A DNA stretch of 64,000 nt from Halanaerobium congolense (GCF_004366375.1 NZ_SOEF01000004.1:59888-123887), one strand, 5' to 3'; shown: positions 44,852 to 53,814, numbered from the stretch's first letter. The notes: a model not told the origin generated them from the sequence alone. Translations and numbers: made by a program.

Positions 44852-44873
44852 TTATATAATGAAATCAAATTTT

Positions 44874-44899
44874 CTAAATTAATATTAATATTAATTTAG
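44874..44899. promoter_or_regulatory. 26-bp perfect palindrome between rubrerythrin and superoxide reductase genes
   Basis: The left arm CTAAATTAATATT is followed directly by its exact reverse complement, AATATTAATTTAG. It could be an operator or an intercistronic RNA hairpin. It lacks a T run and is all A/T except the ends. Confidence 0.6.
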
Positions 44900-44941
44900 G
44901 TATTTAATAATCAACTAAAATCTATAAGGAGGAATTTTAAA

Positions 44942-45298
44942 ATGGGTTATTATGATCTTAAGAAGTTAGAAAACACTGGTGAAGACAAGACAGCCTTAGA
45001 GAAGAAGCATGTTCCTTATATCCAATGTCCTGATGAAGTTAAAAAAGGTGAATACTTTGAAGTCAAAGTTACTTTTGGTAAGGAAATCACTCATCCAATG
45101 GGTCCAGATCATTATATTCAGTATTTTGATCTATATGCTAATTATGCAAGTCTAGCTAGAGTAGAATTTACTCCTGATATGAAAGCAGAAGCTACATTAA
45201 ATCTTAAATTAGAAGAATCATGTGATTTAAATGTATATGCATTCTGTAACCTTCATGGTCACTGGGAAGGTAGAAAAGAAATTAAAGTTGTAGAATAA
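44942..45298 (+). CDS. Superoxide reductase, neelaredoxin (class II) type
   Basis: A 118-aa one-domain superoxide reductase. All five iron ligands of the Fe(His)4Cys centre can be read: H23, H51, H57, C102 and H105, and Lys22 next to the first His is also conserved. The N-terminal desulforedoxin domain of class I enzymes is absent. It probably feeds peroxide to the adjacent rubrerythrin. AGGAGG precedes the ATG, and a strong terminator follows. Confidence 0.94.
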   Translation: MGYYDLKKLENTGEDKTALEKKHVPYIQCPDEVKKGEYFEVKVTFGKEITHPMGPDHYIQYFDLYANYASLARVEFTPDMKAEATLNLKLEESCDLNVYAFCNLHGHWEGRKEIKVVE

Positions 45299-45331
45299 TA
45301 ATTACTGATAAAATTCAAATAAGTACTTAAC

Positions 45332-45360
45332 TGCCGCCCTTTGTGGGCGGTTTTTTTTTG
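45332..45360 (+). terminator. Terminator after superoxide reductase
   Basis: CCGCCC, TTTG loop, GGGCGG, then eight T. Confidence 0.92.
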
Positions 45361-45385
45361 ATGACTTAAAATATCTAAATAATTA

Positions 45386-45414
45386 TTTACAAATCTAAAT
45401 AAATATGCTATACT
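45386..45414 (+). promoter_or_regulatory. Promoter of the psuK operon
   Basis: TTTACA (45386-45391), 17 bp, TATACT (45409-45414). Confidence 0.7.
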
Positions 45415-45462
45415 TTATTTAAACAATAATTTATAAATATAAATAAAAATTTAAAAAAGGAG

Positions 45463-46614
45463 GTGCTGACAATAGAAAAATTAACTGAAAGAGAAAAAGA
45501 AGTGCTGGCTCTGATCAAAAAAGATGCAACAATTAGTAGAGAAGAAATTGCAAACAAACTTAAAATTTCAGAATCAGCGGTAGGTACATATATCCATCAT
45601 TTAAGCACCAAAGGCTACCTTTTAGGCCGCGGTTATATCACAGCCCCTGAACAAAAAGTTGTAATCGTTGGAGGAGCTAATCTAGATATCAAAGGTTATA
45701 GCCCTAACTATATAAAAGGAAGTTCCAGTCCTGGCTGGATCAAAGAAAGTTCTGGAGGAGTAGGACGCAACATTGCAGAAGATCTTGCGCTTTTAGAGCA
45801 GGAAGTTGTACTCCTAACAGCAGTAAGCAGTGATCATTTTGGTGATCAATTAAAAGTAGAAACAGAAGCTGTAGGAGTGGATATTTCTCATTTTAAGACT
45901 ACACCGGCTCAAGATTATAAAACTGGAGTTTATCTGGCACATATGGATCAAAATGGTGATTTGATTGGTGCAGTAAACGATATGAGAATTTTAAAAGAAA
46001 TCGACAGTAATTATTTAAATAATAAGCGAAAAATCATTGAAACGTCCTCAATGCTTATTTTTGACACGAATTTAGAAGAAAATATAATTTCTTTTTTATT
46101 AGAATTAGTAAAAGACAAAAAAATGATAAAAATAACTGATGCAGTTTCAGTTGAAAAGTCTTTGAAATTAAAAGGTAAATTAACTGAATTGGATTATTTA
46201 AGAGCTAATCTTGATGAAGCTGAAGTTATACTTGATATAGTTAATATAGTTAAAATGGAAGATTCGGAATCTGCTCAAAAAATGGATCTAGAAGCAAGAC
46301 TTGAGCGTTTAAAAAGAGAATATTCTCGGAACAAAGAGCTGCCGGAGATGATTATTAGTGCCGGTCAAAATGGAGTCTATTATTTGAGCCAGTCTGAAGG
46401 TGAAACGGAATTAAGGCATTTTGAGGCTGTAAAAGTCAGCAGTAATGAAATAGTAGAAACAACCGGTGCAGGTGATGCATTAACAGCAGGATTTGCAGCC
46501 GGAATTATGAATGAAATGTCTATCAACGAGGCAATAAAATTAGGAATTAAGGCTTCAGCACTGACGGTAAAATCTGAACTGACCTGTAGTCCTGATTTGA
46601 GTAAATTAGTATAA
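45463..46614 (+). CDS. psuK: Pseudouridine kinase (PfkB family) with N-terminal helix-turn-helix
   Basis: A roughly 380-aa protein. Residues about 5-60 are a winged helix (E-E-I-A-N-K-L-K-I-S-E-S-A-V-G-T-Y-I), residues about 65-380 a PfkB sugar kinase with G-G-A-N-L-D near the start and the active-site T-T-G-A-G-D-A. This fusion is typical of PsuK-type kinases with a psuG neighbour. It phosphorylates pseudouridine; the helix-turn-helix may autoregulate. The start is uncertain: GTG 45463 sits inside the AAGGAGGTG site, while the codon at the ideal distance is ATA 45472, giving M-E-K-L-T-E-R-E. I report the frame from 45463. Confidence 0.88.
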   Translation: MLTIEKLTEREKEVLALIKKDATISREEIANKLKISESAVGTYIHHLSTKGYLLGRGYITAPEQKVVIVGGANLDIKGYSPNYIKGSSSPGWIKESSGGVGRNIAEDLALLEQEVVLLTAVSSDHFGDQLKVETEAVGVDISHFKTTPAQDYKTGVYLAHMDQNGDLIGAVNDMRILKEIDSNYLNNKRKIIETSSMLIFDTNLEENIISFLLELVKDKKMIKITDAVSVEKSLKLKGKLTELDYLRANLDEAEVILDIVNIVKMEDSESAQKMDLEARLERLKREYSRNKELPEMIISAGQNGVYYLSQSEGETELRHFEAVKVSSNEIVETTGAGDALTAGFAAGIMNEMSINEAIKLGIKASALTVKSELTCSPDLSKLV

Positions 46615-46634
46615 AAAATTATGGAGGTAGTAAA

Positions 46635-47558
46635 ATGAAATACTTAGAGAAATATTTAGAAATCAAAGCTGAGGTAAAAGAAGCACTGGAATCTGGAAAA
46701 CCTGTTGTGGCATTGGAATCAACAATTATTGCTCATGGAATGCCTTACCCCCAGAATATTGAAACAGCTTTAGAAATTGAAGATATTATTAGAGCAAATG
46801 GAGCAGTACCGGCAACAATTGGAATTATTGATGGTAAGATAAAAGTTGGATTAACAAAAAAAGAAGTTGAATTTTTAGGTGAATCCGACGAAATAGTTAA
46901 AGTCAGCCGACGCGATTTACCAGTAGTATTAGCAGAAAAGAAGCATGGAGCAACAACAGTAGCTGGGACTATGATTGCAGCAGATTTAGCTGGAATTAAG
47001 ATCTTTGTTACCGGTGGAGTTGGAGGAGTTCACAGAGGTGCTGAAACAAGTTTTGACGTTTCAGCCGATTTAGAAGAACTAAAGAAAACTTCAGTAGCAG
47101 TTATTGCTGCAGGAGCTAAATCAATACTAGATTTAGGTTTAACCTTAGAAAAACTAGAAAGTTTTGGGGTGCCGGTACTCGGCTATCAAACTGAAGAACT
47201 GCCAGCATTTTACAGCCGCCACAGTGGCTTTAATGTTGATTACAAATTAGAAAATCCTGAGCACACAGCTGATATTCTGCAGGCAAAATGGGAACTTGGT
47301 TTAGAAGGTGGAGTCTTAATTGCTAACCCAGTACCAGAAGCTGATGAGATCGAGTACTCAGTAATCAATGAAAAAATTGAGCAGGCTTTAACTGAGGCAG
47401 AATCACAGGGAATTTCTGGTAAAGAATTAACTCCTTTTTTACTTGACAGAATTAAAGAAATAACAGCTGGTAAAAGTTTGGAAACCAATATTGCTTTAGT
47501 TAAAAATAACGCTGTAGTAGGGGCTAAAATAGCCAAAGCCTTTGCAGCTAAAAATTAA
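46635..47558 (+). CDS. psuG: Pseudouridine-5'-phosphate glycosidase
   Basis: A 307-aa enzyme splitting pseudouridine-5'-phosphate to uracil and ribose-5-phosphate. Family stretches are V-A-L-E-S-T-I-I-A-H-G-M-P-Y-P, G-A-T-T-V-A-G-T-M, and F-V-T-G-G-V-G-G-V-H-R-G. It follows psuK by 20 bp. Together they let the cell salvage uracil from RNA breakdown. The ABC genes downstream may bring in the nucleoside, though they have their own promoter-like region at 47585-47615. Confidence 0.96.
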   Translation: MKYLEKYLEIKAEVKEALESGKPVVALESTIIAHGMPYPQNIETALEIEDIIRANGAVPATIGIIDGKIKVGLTKKEVEFLGESDEIVKVSRRDLPVVLAEKKHGATTVAGTMIAADLAGIKIFVTGGVGGVHRGAETSFDVSADLEELKKTSVAVIAAGAKSILDLGLTLEKLESFGVPVLGYQTEELPAFYSRHSGFNVDYKLENPEHTADILQAKWELGLEGGVLIANPVPEADEIEYSVINEKIEQALTEAESQGISGKELTPFLLDRIKEITAGKSLETNIALVKNNAVVGAKIAKAFAAKN

Positions 47559-47658
47559 ATAAATTAACTATCAATAATTATTCTTGATTGATATACTTAT
47601 ATTATTGTGGTAATATTAATTAAAAGATACAGAGATGTTAGAATCAGGAAGTGAAAAA

Positions 47659-48603
47659 ATGCGGAACTATATTATAAAGAGAATATTACTTTTAATTCCT
47701 ATTTTATTTATTGTAGCTTTAATTGCTTTTTTTATCACAAATTTAATGCCTGGAGATCCAGTGCGTGTTATACTGGGGAACATGGCTGCAGAGGCAGAAA
47801 TTGTCAGGGTTAAAGCAAGTTTAGGTCTTGATCAGCCATTGATTGTAAGATTTTTTAAATGGCTTGCTAATATAGTTAGAGGTAATTTTGGCGACTCACT
47901 TTATTTAAATGCACCGGTTTCTCAAGTTTTAGCAGAAAGAATTAGACCTACATTTTTAATTGCAGTTTTTGCCGAAGTATTTGGCATTACTGCTGGTTTG
48001 CTTTTGGGTATTCTGGCTGCGGTTAAACATAGAAAATTTTTAGACCAGTTTTCAATTACAATTTCGCTATTTGGGATCTCTATTCCAAGTTTTTGGCTGG
48101 CTCTAATCTTGATGTATATTTTTTCAGTTAGGCTGGGTTGGTTTCCAGTTAGCGGCTATGAGCCTTTTGCTGAAGCCGGTTTGGGCACTTTTAAATATAT
48201 AGTTTTACCAGCTGTTACGCTTGCTTTTATGCAGGCCGGCTTAATTGCTCGTATGACTAGAAGTGCAATGCTGGATACTTTAAAACATGATTATATTAGA
48301 ACAGCAAAAAGCAAGGGGCTTTCAACTTATTCGATAGTCTTTAAACATGCTTTGAAAAATTCAATGCTGCCGATAATTACTGTAATTGGTCATAACTTTG
48401 CAGTACTGCTGGGAGGTACCTGGATAGTGGAAACAATATTTGTGATTCCAGGCACTGGTTTTATGGCAATCAATGCAATCATGCGGCGGGATATTCCTGT
48501 TATCCAGGCTTCTATAATTTTTGTAGCCTTGATTTATGTAGTTTTAAATTTATTAGTAGATTTAAGTTATGCATTTTTAAACCCAAAAATTCGTTATCAA
48601 TAA
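47659..48603 (+). CDS. ABC permease, DppB/OppB family
   Basis: A 314-aa inner-membrane permease of the peptide/nickel importer class. It begins M-R-N-Y-I-I-K-R-I-L-L-L-I-P, which is the family start; ATG 47635 is in frame but lacks a ribosome binding site. It has about six helices, with L-M-P-G-D-P near the N-terminus and the EAA loop R-T-A-K-S-K-G-L. It is followed by a DppC-type permease and a binding protein, but no ATPase genes are in this cluster. Confidence 0.9.
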   Translation: MRNYIIKRILLLIPILFIVALIAFFITNLMPGDPVRVILGNMAAEAEIVRVKASLGLDQPLIVRFFKWLANIVRGNFGDSLYLNAPVSQVLAERIRPTFLIAVFAEVFGITAGLLLGILAAVKHRKFLDQFSITISLFGISIPSFWLALILMYIFSVRLGWFPVSGYEPFAEAGLGTFKYIVLPAVTLAFMQAGLIARMTRSAMLDTLKHDYIRTAKSKGLSTYSIVFKHALKNSMLPIITVIGHNFAVLLGGTWIVETIFVIPGTGFMAINAIMRRDIPVIQASIIFVALIYVVLNLLVDLSYAFLNPKIRYQ

Positions 48604-48615
48604 AGGGGTAATAAA

Positions 48616-49458
48616 TTGCTATTTTTAAAGAAATATAAAAAATATGAACATTCATATATAACAACTTCAATTATAATTTTAATAATACTGATTTCTTTAA
48701 GCCTTTTTGCTCCTCTACTGACAGATTATAATCCTGTCAGAAATAATGCCAGAAATAGATTACAGCCACCTTCTAAAGAACATCTTTTAGGAACAGACCA
48801 ATATGGAAGAGATATTTTCACCCGAATTCTTTATGGCCTCCGGACCTCAATTGAAGTTGGTATTTCTGTAGTTATTTTAACTGTTATCTTTGGCGGGGTA
48901 GTCGGCATAGTTGCTGGCTATTATCCTCAGATTGATAAGATAATTATGCGAGTTTTAGATGCAATGATGGCTTTTCCCGGTATTATTATTGCGATTTCAC
49001 TGGCAGCTATCTGGGGAGCCGGCAAGCTGAATATTATTCTTGCTCTATCTTTTGCCTATTTTCCTAAGATGGCTAGAATTATTCGTAGTGCGGTAATTTC
49101 AATTAAAGACTTAGATTATGTTGATTCTGCACGAGCAGCAGGTGCTAATGATCTAAGAATTATCTTTAAATACATTCTTAAAAATTCGGCATCTCCTATT
49201 ATGGTTCAGGCAACCTTTAATTTTGCTTTAGCTATTTTGGATGAGGCGGCACTTAGCTTTTTGGGGGTTGGTATCATGCCACCTGCGCCAAGTTTGGGAG
49301 CCATGGTAACAGATGCCAGGACATACATGGTAGTTGCACCCTGGATGATATTGGCTCCAGGTATGATGATCATTTTATCAGTTCTATCACTTAATTTGCT
49401 GGGAGATGGTATGCGAGATTTATTAGATCCACATTTAAAAAATACTTTAAAAAAATAA
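48616..49458 (+). CDS. ABC permease, DppC/OppC family
   Basis: A 280-aa permease partner of the DppB-type protein. Features are L-L-G-T-D-Q-Y-G-R-D-I-F near residue 60, and the EAA loop S-A-R-A-A-G-A-N-D. It starts at TTG 48616 behind AAGGGG. The substrate may be a peptide, nickel complex or nucleoside; place next to psuKG favours a nucleoside only weakly. Confidence 0.9.
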   Translation: MLFLKKYKKYEHSYITTSIIILIILISLSLFAPLLTDYNPVRNNARNRLQPPSKEHLLGTDQYGRDIFTRILYGLRTSIEVGISVVILTVIFGGVVGIVAGYYPQIDKIIMRVLDAMMAFPGIIIAISLAAIWGAGKLNIILALSFAYFPKMARIIRSAVISIKDLDYVDSARAAGANDLRIIFKYILKNSASPIMVQATFNFALAILDEAALSFLGVGIMPPAPSLGAMVTDARTYMVVAPWMILAPGMMIILSVLSLNLLGDGMRDLLDPHLKNTLKK

Positions 49459-49475
49459 AAAGAGGTGTTTAAAAA

Positions 49476-51053
49476 ATGAAAAAAAAACTAAGACTTAGTT
49501 TAATTGTTTTATTAATAGTTTTTTCTCTGCTGATTAGCTCAACAGTGCTGGCCCAGGAAGAAGACCGATTTGGCGGTACACTTAATACGGCTTTTCAGAT
49601 GTCGGTTGCCCACCTGGATACAGATAATTCAACTGATTCTATGATTTCAGCGATGATGAATCATGTCTATGAAGGCCTATTTGAGTTTGATGAAAATCTT
49701 AATTTAACTCCACATTTGGCAGCAAGCTATGAGATAAAAGAAAATGGACTAGTTTATGATGTTAAATTAAGAGAAGATGTAAGAATGCATAATGGAGAGC
49801 TGATGGATGCTGATGATGTTGTAGCCTCTTTTAGAAGATGGTTAGAAATTAATAATGGTGGGCAGCTGGTGGCCCCCCACTTTGATGAGATTGAAAAACT
49901 TGATCAGTACAATATTCGTTTTAAATTTGAAGAAGTATATGCTCCATTTTTAAATATTCTGGCCTCACCGGTTTCCAATCAAAAGTTTGTAGTCAGAGCA
50001 GAGGAAGTTATCGACGAATTTGGCACTGATGTTATTGACCGTCATGTAGGTACCGGACCCTATAAATATGAAGAATGGGTGCCGGATCAAAAATTGGTTT
50101 TAACTCGTTTTGAAGATTATACTCCTAGCCCCCGTGAAGGTTCGTTTTTTGCCGGTGAGAGAATTCCATATTTAAATAAAATTGTTTTCAACTTTATCCC
50201 TGATGCTCAGGTTAGAGTTTCTGGGGTACAGACCGGACAATTCCATTTTGCTGAAGAGGTACCGAGAGATCAATATCAGATTTTTAAAATGGATCAAAAT
50301 ATTAAAAATGTAATTATTTATCCTGATCGAATGTCAATGTTGATTTTTAATAATGCGGAAGCTCCATTTGATAATAAGTATGCACGACAGGCAATAGCTT
50401 ATGCTTTAGATTTTGAAGAGCTGGGTTATGCAATGATTGGTGATCCTCAGTTCTGGCGTCTGGAATCTGCCCTGCACGAAAAAGGAAATCCCTGGCATGT
50501 GTCTGATGCAGGCTCAGGTATTTACGGAGTTTATGATCCAGAAAAGGCAAAACAACTGCTTGAGCGGGCTGGTTATGATGGTCAGCCACTTGTTATTTTA
50601 AGTGGCCAGGATAATCAAATGGAAAGGCAGGGAGCAATTGCAATTCAGGATCAGCTGGAGAAAATAGGAATAGATGTTGAACTGCAGCTATTTGATCGTC
50701 CAACTGTTGTTGAAAGAAGAGCTAAAAAAGAAGGTTGGCATATGCATCTTTCTCCATTTATAAAAGTAGTTCCTGATCCTCAGATACACCAGGGATGGAC
50801 AGGTACTAATAAATGGATTACAAACTGGGATAGTAAAGATTCCCGACAGATGGATCAAATTTTTGCAGAAATGCTGAGAGAGGTTGATTATGAGCAGAGA
50901 TATAAAATTGTAGAAAGAATGCAGGCTGAACTCTGGGATTCTGTTCCTTACTTTAACATTTTAGATTACAGCCGCCTGCATATTAGGAGAACAGAACTTA
51001 AAAACTTCCAGGCAGGCTGGCAGCCTTTCTTCTGGAACACCTATCTGGAATAG
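49476..51053 (+). CDS. ABC transporter substrate-binding protein, family 5 (DppA/OppA type)
   Basis: A 525-aa exported binding protein with a signal peptide of about 26 residues cut at L-A-Q-E. Family 5 features include the region G-G-T-L-N-T-A near the start, L-A-A-S-Y-E-I-K-E-N-G-L-V-Y, H-N-G-E-L-M-D-A-D-D-V and Y-A-R-Q-A-I-A-Y-A-L-D. No lipobox Cys is seen. It ends the permease-permease-binding-protein order and a strong terminator follows, so the two usual ATPase genes (DppD, DppF) must be elsewhere. Confidence 0.92.
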   Translation: MKKKLRLSLIVLLIVFSLLISSTVLAQEEDRFGGTLNTAFQMSVAHLDTDNSTDSMISAMMNHVYEGLFEFDENLNLTPHLAASYEIKENGLVYDVKLREDVRMHNGELMDADDVVASFRRWLEINNGGQLVAPHFDEIEKLDQYNIRFKFEEVYAPFLNILASPVSNQKFVVRAEEVIDEFGTDVIDRHVGTGPYKYEEWVPDQKLVLTRFEDYTPSPREGSFFAGERIPYLNKIVFNFIPDAQVRVSGVQTGQFHFAEEVPRDQYQIFKMDQNIKNVIIYPDRMSMLIFNNAEAPFDNKYARQAIAYALDFEELGYAMIGDPQFWRLESALHEKGNPWHVSDAGSGIYGVYDPEKAKQLLERAGYDGQPLVILSGQDNQMERQGAIAIQDQLEKIGIDVELQLFDRPTVVERRAKKEGWHMHLSPFIKVVPDPQIHQGWTGTNKWITNWDSKDSRQMDQIFAEMLREVDYEQRYKIVERMQAELWDSVPYFNILDYSRLHIRRTELKNFQAGWQPFFWNTYLE

Positions 51054-51118
51054 TTAGAATAAAAATTACAAAAAATTACATGTAACGTGAACCTATCGTT
51101 TTTTGTTAAAAAAATAGT

Positions 51119-51169
51119 AAAAGCAGCAGTTTTGAGAAAGAAAAGACCTCTTAACTGCTGCTTTTTTTA
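51119..51169 (+). terminator. Terminator of the psuKG/ABC region
   Basis: AAAGCAGCAGTT and AACTGCTGCTTT form a 12-bp stem with a long loop, followed by a T run. Confidence 0.88.
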
Positions 51170-51175
51170 CATAAA

Positions 51176-51246
51176 ACGATATAAATCGGGTGGTTTACGC
51201 TGCATATACGTCCATCCCACGAGCAAAGCTCATAAAACTATATCGT
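51176..51246. repeat. 71-bp intergenic element with nested inverted repeats, unknown
   Basis: Outer arms ACGATATA (51176-51183) and TATATCGT (51239-51246) are exact inverted repeats. Inside are GGGTGG (51188-51193) with CCATCC (51212-51217), and GAGC-AAA-GCTC (51221-51231). The whole can fold as a branched, tRNA-sized structure, but no anticodon arm or T-loop consensus is seen. It lies between a terminator and the next promoter, so it belongs to no gene. It may be a small mobile (MITE/REP-like) element or an RNA. Confidence 0.5.
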
Positions 51247-51293
51247 AAAAAAATGAAATTTATGAAGAAAACACAATTCTTTTGCCAGATGAT

Positions 51294-51322
51294 TTGTTTT
51301 GCTGCTGTACCTGTACTATAAT
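51294..51322 (+). promoter_or_regulatory. Promoter of the acidic secreted protein gene
   Basis: TTGTTT (51294-51299), 17 bp, TATAAT (51317-51322). Confidence 0.65.
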
Positions 51323-51360
51323 GAAGATAGTTAGAAAAACTTTAATGAGGAGGTCAAAAA

Positions 51361-52239
51361 ATGAAGAAAAAAATAACTTTAATTTTGGTAGTATTGATGA
51401 TTCTTTTTGCATTTGGTTCTGCTTTAACTTTGGCTCAAGACAGCACAGAAGAAAATCAAGAAACGGCTGTAGAAGAAACGCAGGCGGCTGCAAGTAGTAT
51501 GGAAGAAACTGCAGCAAATGAAGAGGAAGAAGCTGCTGATGAGGGAGATACTGAAGAGGAATATGAAGTTAGTTATGAAAACCTTGAGGAATTGTTAACA
51601 GCTATTGATGAAAGTGAAGATTTAAATAATATTGAAAAAGTCACTTTAGAAAGAAAATTAACATCGTATGAAGAAAGTTTAAGTATTGAAACAATGACTT
51701 CAGTTACAAATAAAATTATGGACGAAGAAATTGATTTAGGACAGGGCTTTGTAATATTAAATAATTTAGAGCAAAGTTTAAATAATGGTGTTGAAGAAGA
51801 AAAGGCTTTAGAATTAATTAATAGTTATCAAAATGAAACTGATAATGGCCAGTTAAGTTTTCAAACTGCACTTGAACTGAGAAAGCTAAGTCGTGAAGAT
51901 ATTTCAGGTGAAAAAACAGAAGCATTTGCGGCTGAGATAGCATCTATTATAGAAGAGAATGGTGAGATTGAAACTTCTCAATTAAAACAATTAGCTGCAG
52001 AATACAGAAAAGAGGCAAGAGAAGAGGCAAGGGCTGAAAGAATAAATAATAGACAAAAAAATTCTAACTCAGCTTCAGAGAATGCTTTGGAAAACCGAGG
52101 GGAAAATAATGCTTCTCAAAACTCTGCCAAAAATAATAATAAAGGAAAAGGTAGCTCTAATAAAGGAAAGGGAAATAACAAAGGTGGATCATCAAATAAA
52201 TCTCCTAATTCTAACGCAAATCAAAATGCAAAAAAATAG
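51361..52239 (+). CDS. Secreted acidic protein of unknown function with low-complexity tail
   Basis: A 292-aa protein I do not recognise. A signal peptide spans about 26 residues (cut near L-A-Q-D-S). Residues 27-75 are extremely Glu-rich. Residues about 75-200 are predicted helical with Leu/Glu patterns (E-N-L-E-E-L-L-T-A-I-D-E-S-E). Residues about 205-235 are Arg/Glu-rich, and the last 60 are a Ser/Asn/Lys/Gly tail. The build suggests an envelope- or surface-associated, perhaps nucleic-acid- or polymer-binding protein in a salty habitat. It is monocistronic with its own promoter and terminator. Confidence 0.72.
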   Translation: MKKKITLILVVLMILFAFGSALTLAQDSTEENQETAVEETQAAASSMEETAANEEEEAADEGDTEEEYEVSYENLEELLTAIDESEDLNNIEKVTLERKLTSYEESLSIETMTSVTNKIMDEEIDLGQGFVILNNLEQSLNNGVEEEKALELINSYQNETDNGQLSFQTALELRKLSREDISGEKTEAFAAEIASIIEENGEIETSQLKQLAAEYRKEAREEARAERINNRQKNSNSASENALENRGENNASQNSAKNNNKGKGSSNKGKGNNKGGSSNKSPNSNANQNAKK

Positions 52240-52247
52240 TCAAGATA

Positions 52248-52279
52248 TTAACCCTACTGTAAAAGGTAGGGTTTTTTAA
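52248..52279 (+). terminator. Terminator after the acidic secreted protein gene
   Basis: AACCCTAC and GTAGGGTT around a short loop, followed by a T run. Confidence 0.85.
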
Positions 52280-52292
52280 ATGCATATAAATC

Positions 52293-52321
52293 TTGCAAAA
52301 TAGTGCTGAAAAATATATACT
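52293..52321 (+). promoter_or_regulatory. Promoter of pgi
   Basis: TTGCAA (52293-52298), 17 bp, TATACT (52316-52321). Confidence 0.65.
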
Positions 52322-52375
52322 TGTGATAGCATTAATAATTTAGGCAGCGATATAAGAATATAAGGAGGAATTAGG

Positions 52376-53794
52376 ATGTCTGAAAAAGATAATTTAAGAT
52401 TAAAACTGGATATTAACAATGTTTTTGCGGAAATGATTGGTGACGAGCATGGTTTAACTGTGGAGGAGCTAGAAGAAGCAAAAGAGGAAGCTTTAAAAGC
52501 ACATCAGAACATTCTTGAGGCTGAAACAGATGGCAAGATGGGTTTTATGGAGTTACCTTACAATCAGGAAGAGATTGTAAAAGAACTTAAGGCAACTGCC
52601 GAAGAGTTAAAAGACAAATTTGACAATTTTGTAGTATTGGGTATAGGAGGATCTGCACTCGGAAATATTGCGGTTCAGACTGCAATAAATGATCCCCACT
52701 ATAATTTATTTGAAGAAGCGCGTAATGGATATCCCCGTCTTTTTGTAAATGATAATGTTGATCCAGAAGGAATTAAGGCACTATTTGAGAAACTGGATCC
52801 AAAAAAGACTCTTTTCAATGTAATTTCTAAATCAGGAAGTACAGCGGAGACAATGAGTCAGTTTTTGCTGGCCCGCAAATTTGTTGCTGATGCTGTTGGA
52901 GAAGAAAATGTGGGTGAGCACTTCATTGCTACCACAAGTAAAGATTCAGGCTATCTCATTGAGATTGCAGCCAGAGAGAATATGAAGAAGTTCTTCATTC
53001 CCGATAATGTTGGTGGAAGATTTTCAGTTTTAACACCGGTAGGACTTTTATCAGCTGCTATGACCGGAGTAGATATTGAAAAACTGCTTGATGGTGCAGC
53101 TTATATGGATCAAATCTGTCGTCAGGATGATTTCTGGAAAAACCCTGCCTTAGTCAATGGTTTAATTCAGTATTTAGCTTATCAAAAAGGTAAGGTTATG
53201 TCAGTAATGATGCCTTATTCGGATCGTCTGCGTGATGTAGCTGATTGGTACAGACAGTTATGGGCAGAATCATTAGGTAAGGAAGTTGACCGCCAGGGCA
53301 ATAAGGTTAATGTTGGTCCAACTCCAATTAAAGCCTTAGGTGCAACTGACCAGCATTCACAGGCACAGCTGTATATGGAAGGTCCTTTTGATAAAATAAT
53401 TACCTTCCTGGAAGTAGAAAATTTTGCAGAAGAATTAGAAATTCCAGGAGCTTACAAAGATTTAGCAGGTCTTGGTTATTTAGGAGGCCACAGTTTTGCT
53501 GAATTGATTAATACAGAAAAATGGGCAACAGAGCTTGCTTTAAATAAAAGAAATAGAATGAATCAAACTCTTAAAGTACCTGAAGTAAATGAATTTACCT
53601 TAGGTCAGTTATTCTACTTCTTTGAATTCCAGACAGCTGTAACAGGTGAGCTATTAGATATTAATGCCTTTAATCAGCCGGGAGTAGAACTTGGTAAAAA
53701 TTATACCTATGGTATTTTTGGTCGTGATGGCTACCAGGAGAAAAAAGATGAATATGAAAATTCTGCCAAGCATAAAGATGATTTAATTCTGTAA
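52376..53794 (+). CDS. pgi: Glucose-6-phosphate isomerase
   Basis: A 472-aa glycolytic enzyme of two SIS domains. G-I-G-G-S-A-L-G and S-K-S-G-S-T-A-E-T are the phosphate loops, with G-G-R-F-S-V after them, a D-Q-H-S-Q motif and the C-terminal Lys region. It resembles the bacterial clade of shorter (about 450 aa) enzymes. AGGAGG precedes the ATG. The pseudokinase gene follows after 20 bp and may be cotranscribed. Confidence 0.95.
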   Translation: MSEKDNLRLKLDINNVFAEMIGDEHGLTVEELEEAKEEALKAHQNILEAETDGKMGFMELPYNQEEIVKELKATAEELKDKFDNFVVLGIGGSALGNIAVQTAINDPHYNLFEEARNGYPRLFVNDNVDPEGIKALFEKLDPKKTLFNVISKSGSTAETMSQFLLARKFVADAVGEENVGEHFIATTSKDSGYLIEIAARENMKKFFIPDNVGGRFSVLTPVGLLSAAMTGVDIEKLLDGAAYMDQICRQDDFWKNPALVNGLIQYLAYQKGKVMSVMMPYSDRLRDVADWYRQLWAESLGKEVDRQGNKVNVGPTPIKALGATDQHSQAQLYMEGPFDKIITFLEVENFAEELEIPGAYKDLAGLGYLGGHSFAELINTEKWATELALNKRNRMNQTLKVPEVNEFTLGQLFYFFEFQTAVTGELLDINAFNQPGVELGKNYTYGIFGRDGYQEKKDEYENSAKHKDDLIL

Positions 53795-53814
53795 TTAATG
53801 CCGGGGGAATTGCT

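Noticed and set aside
51176..51246. tRNA gene
   Set aside because: Length and branched fold are tRNA-like, but there is no TTCGA-type T-loop, anticodon stem or CCA context.
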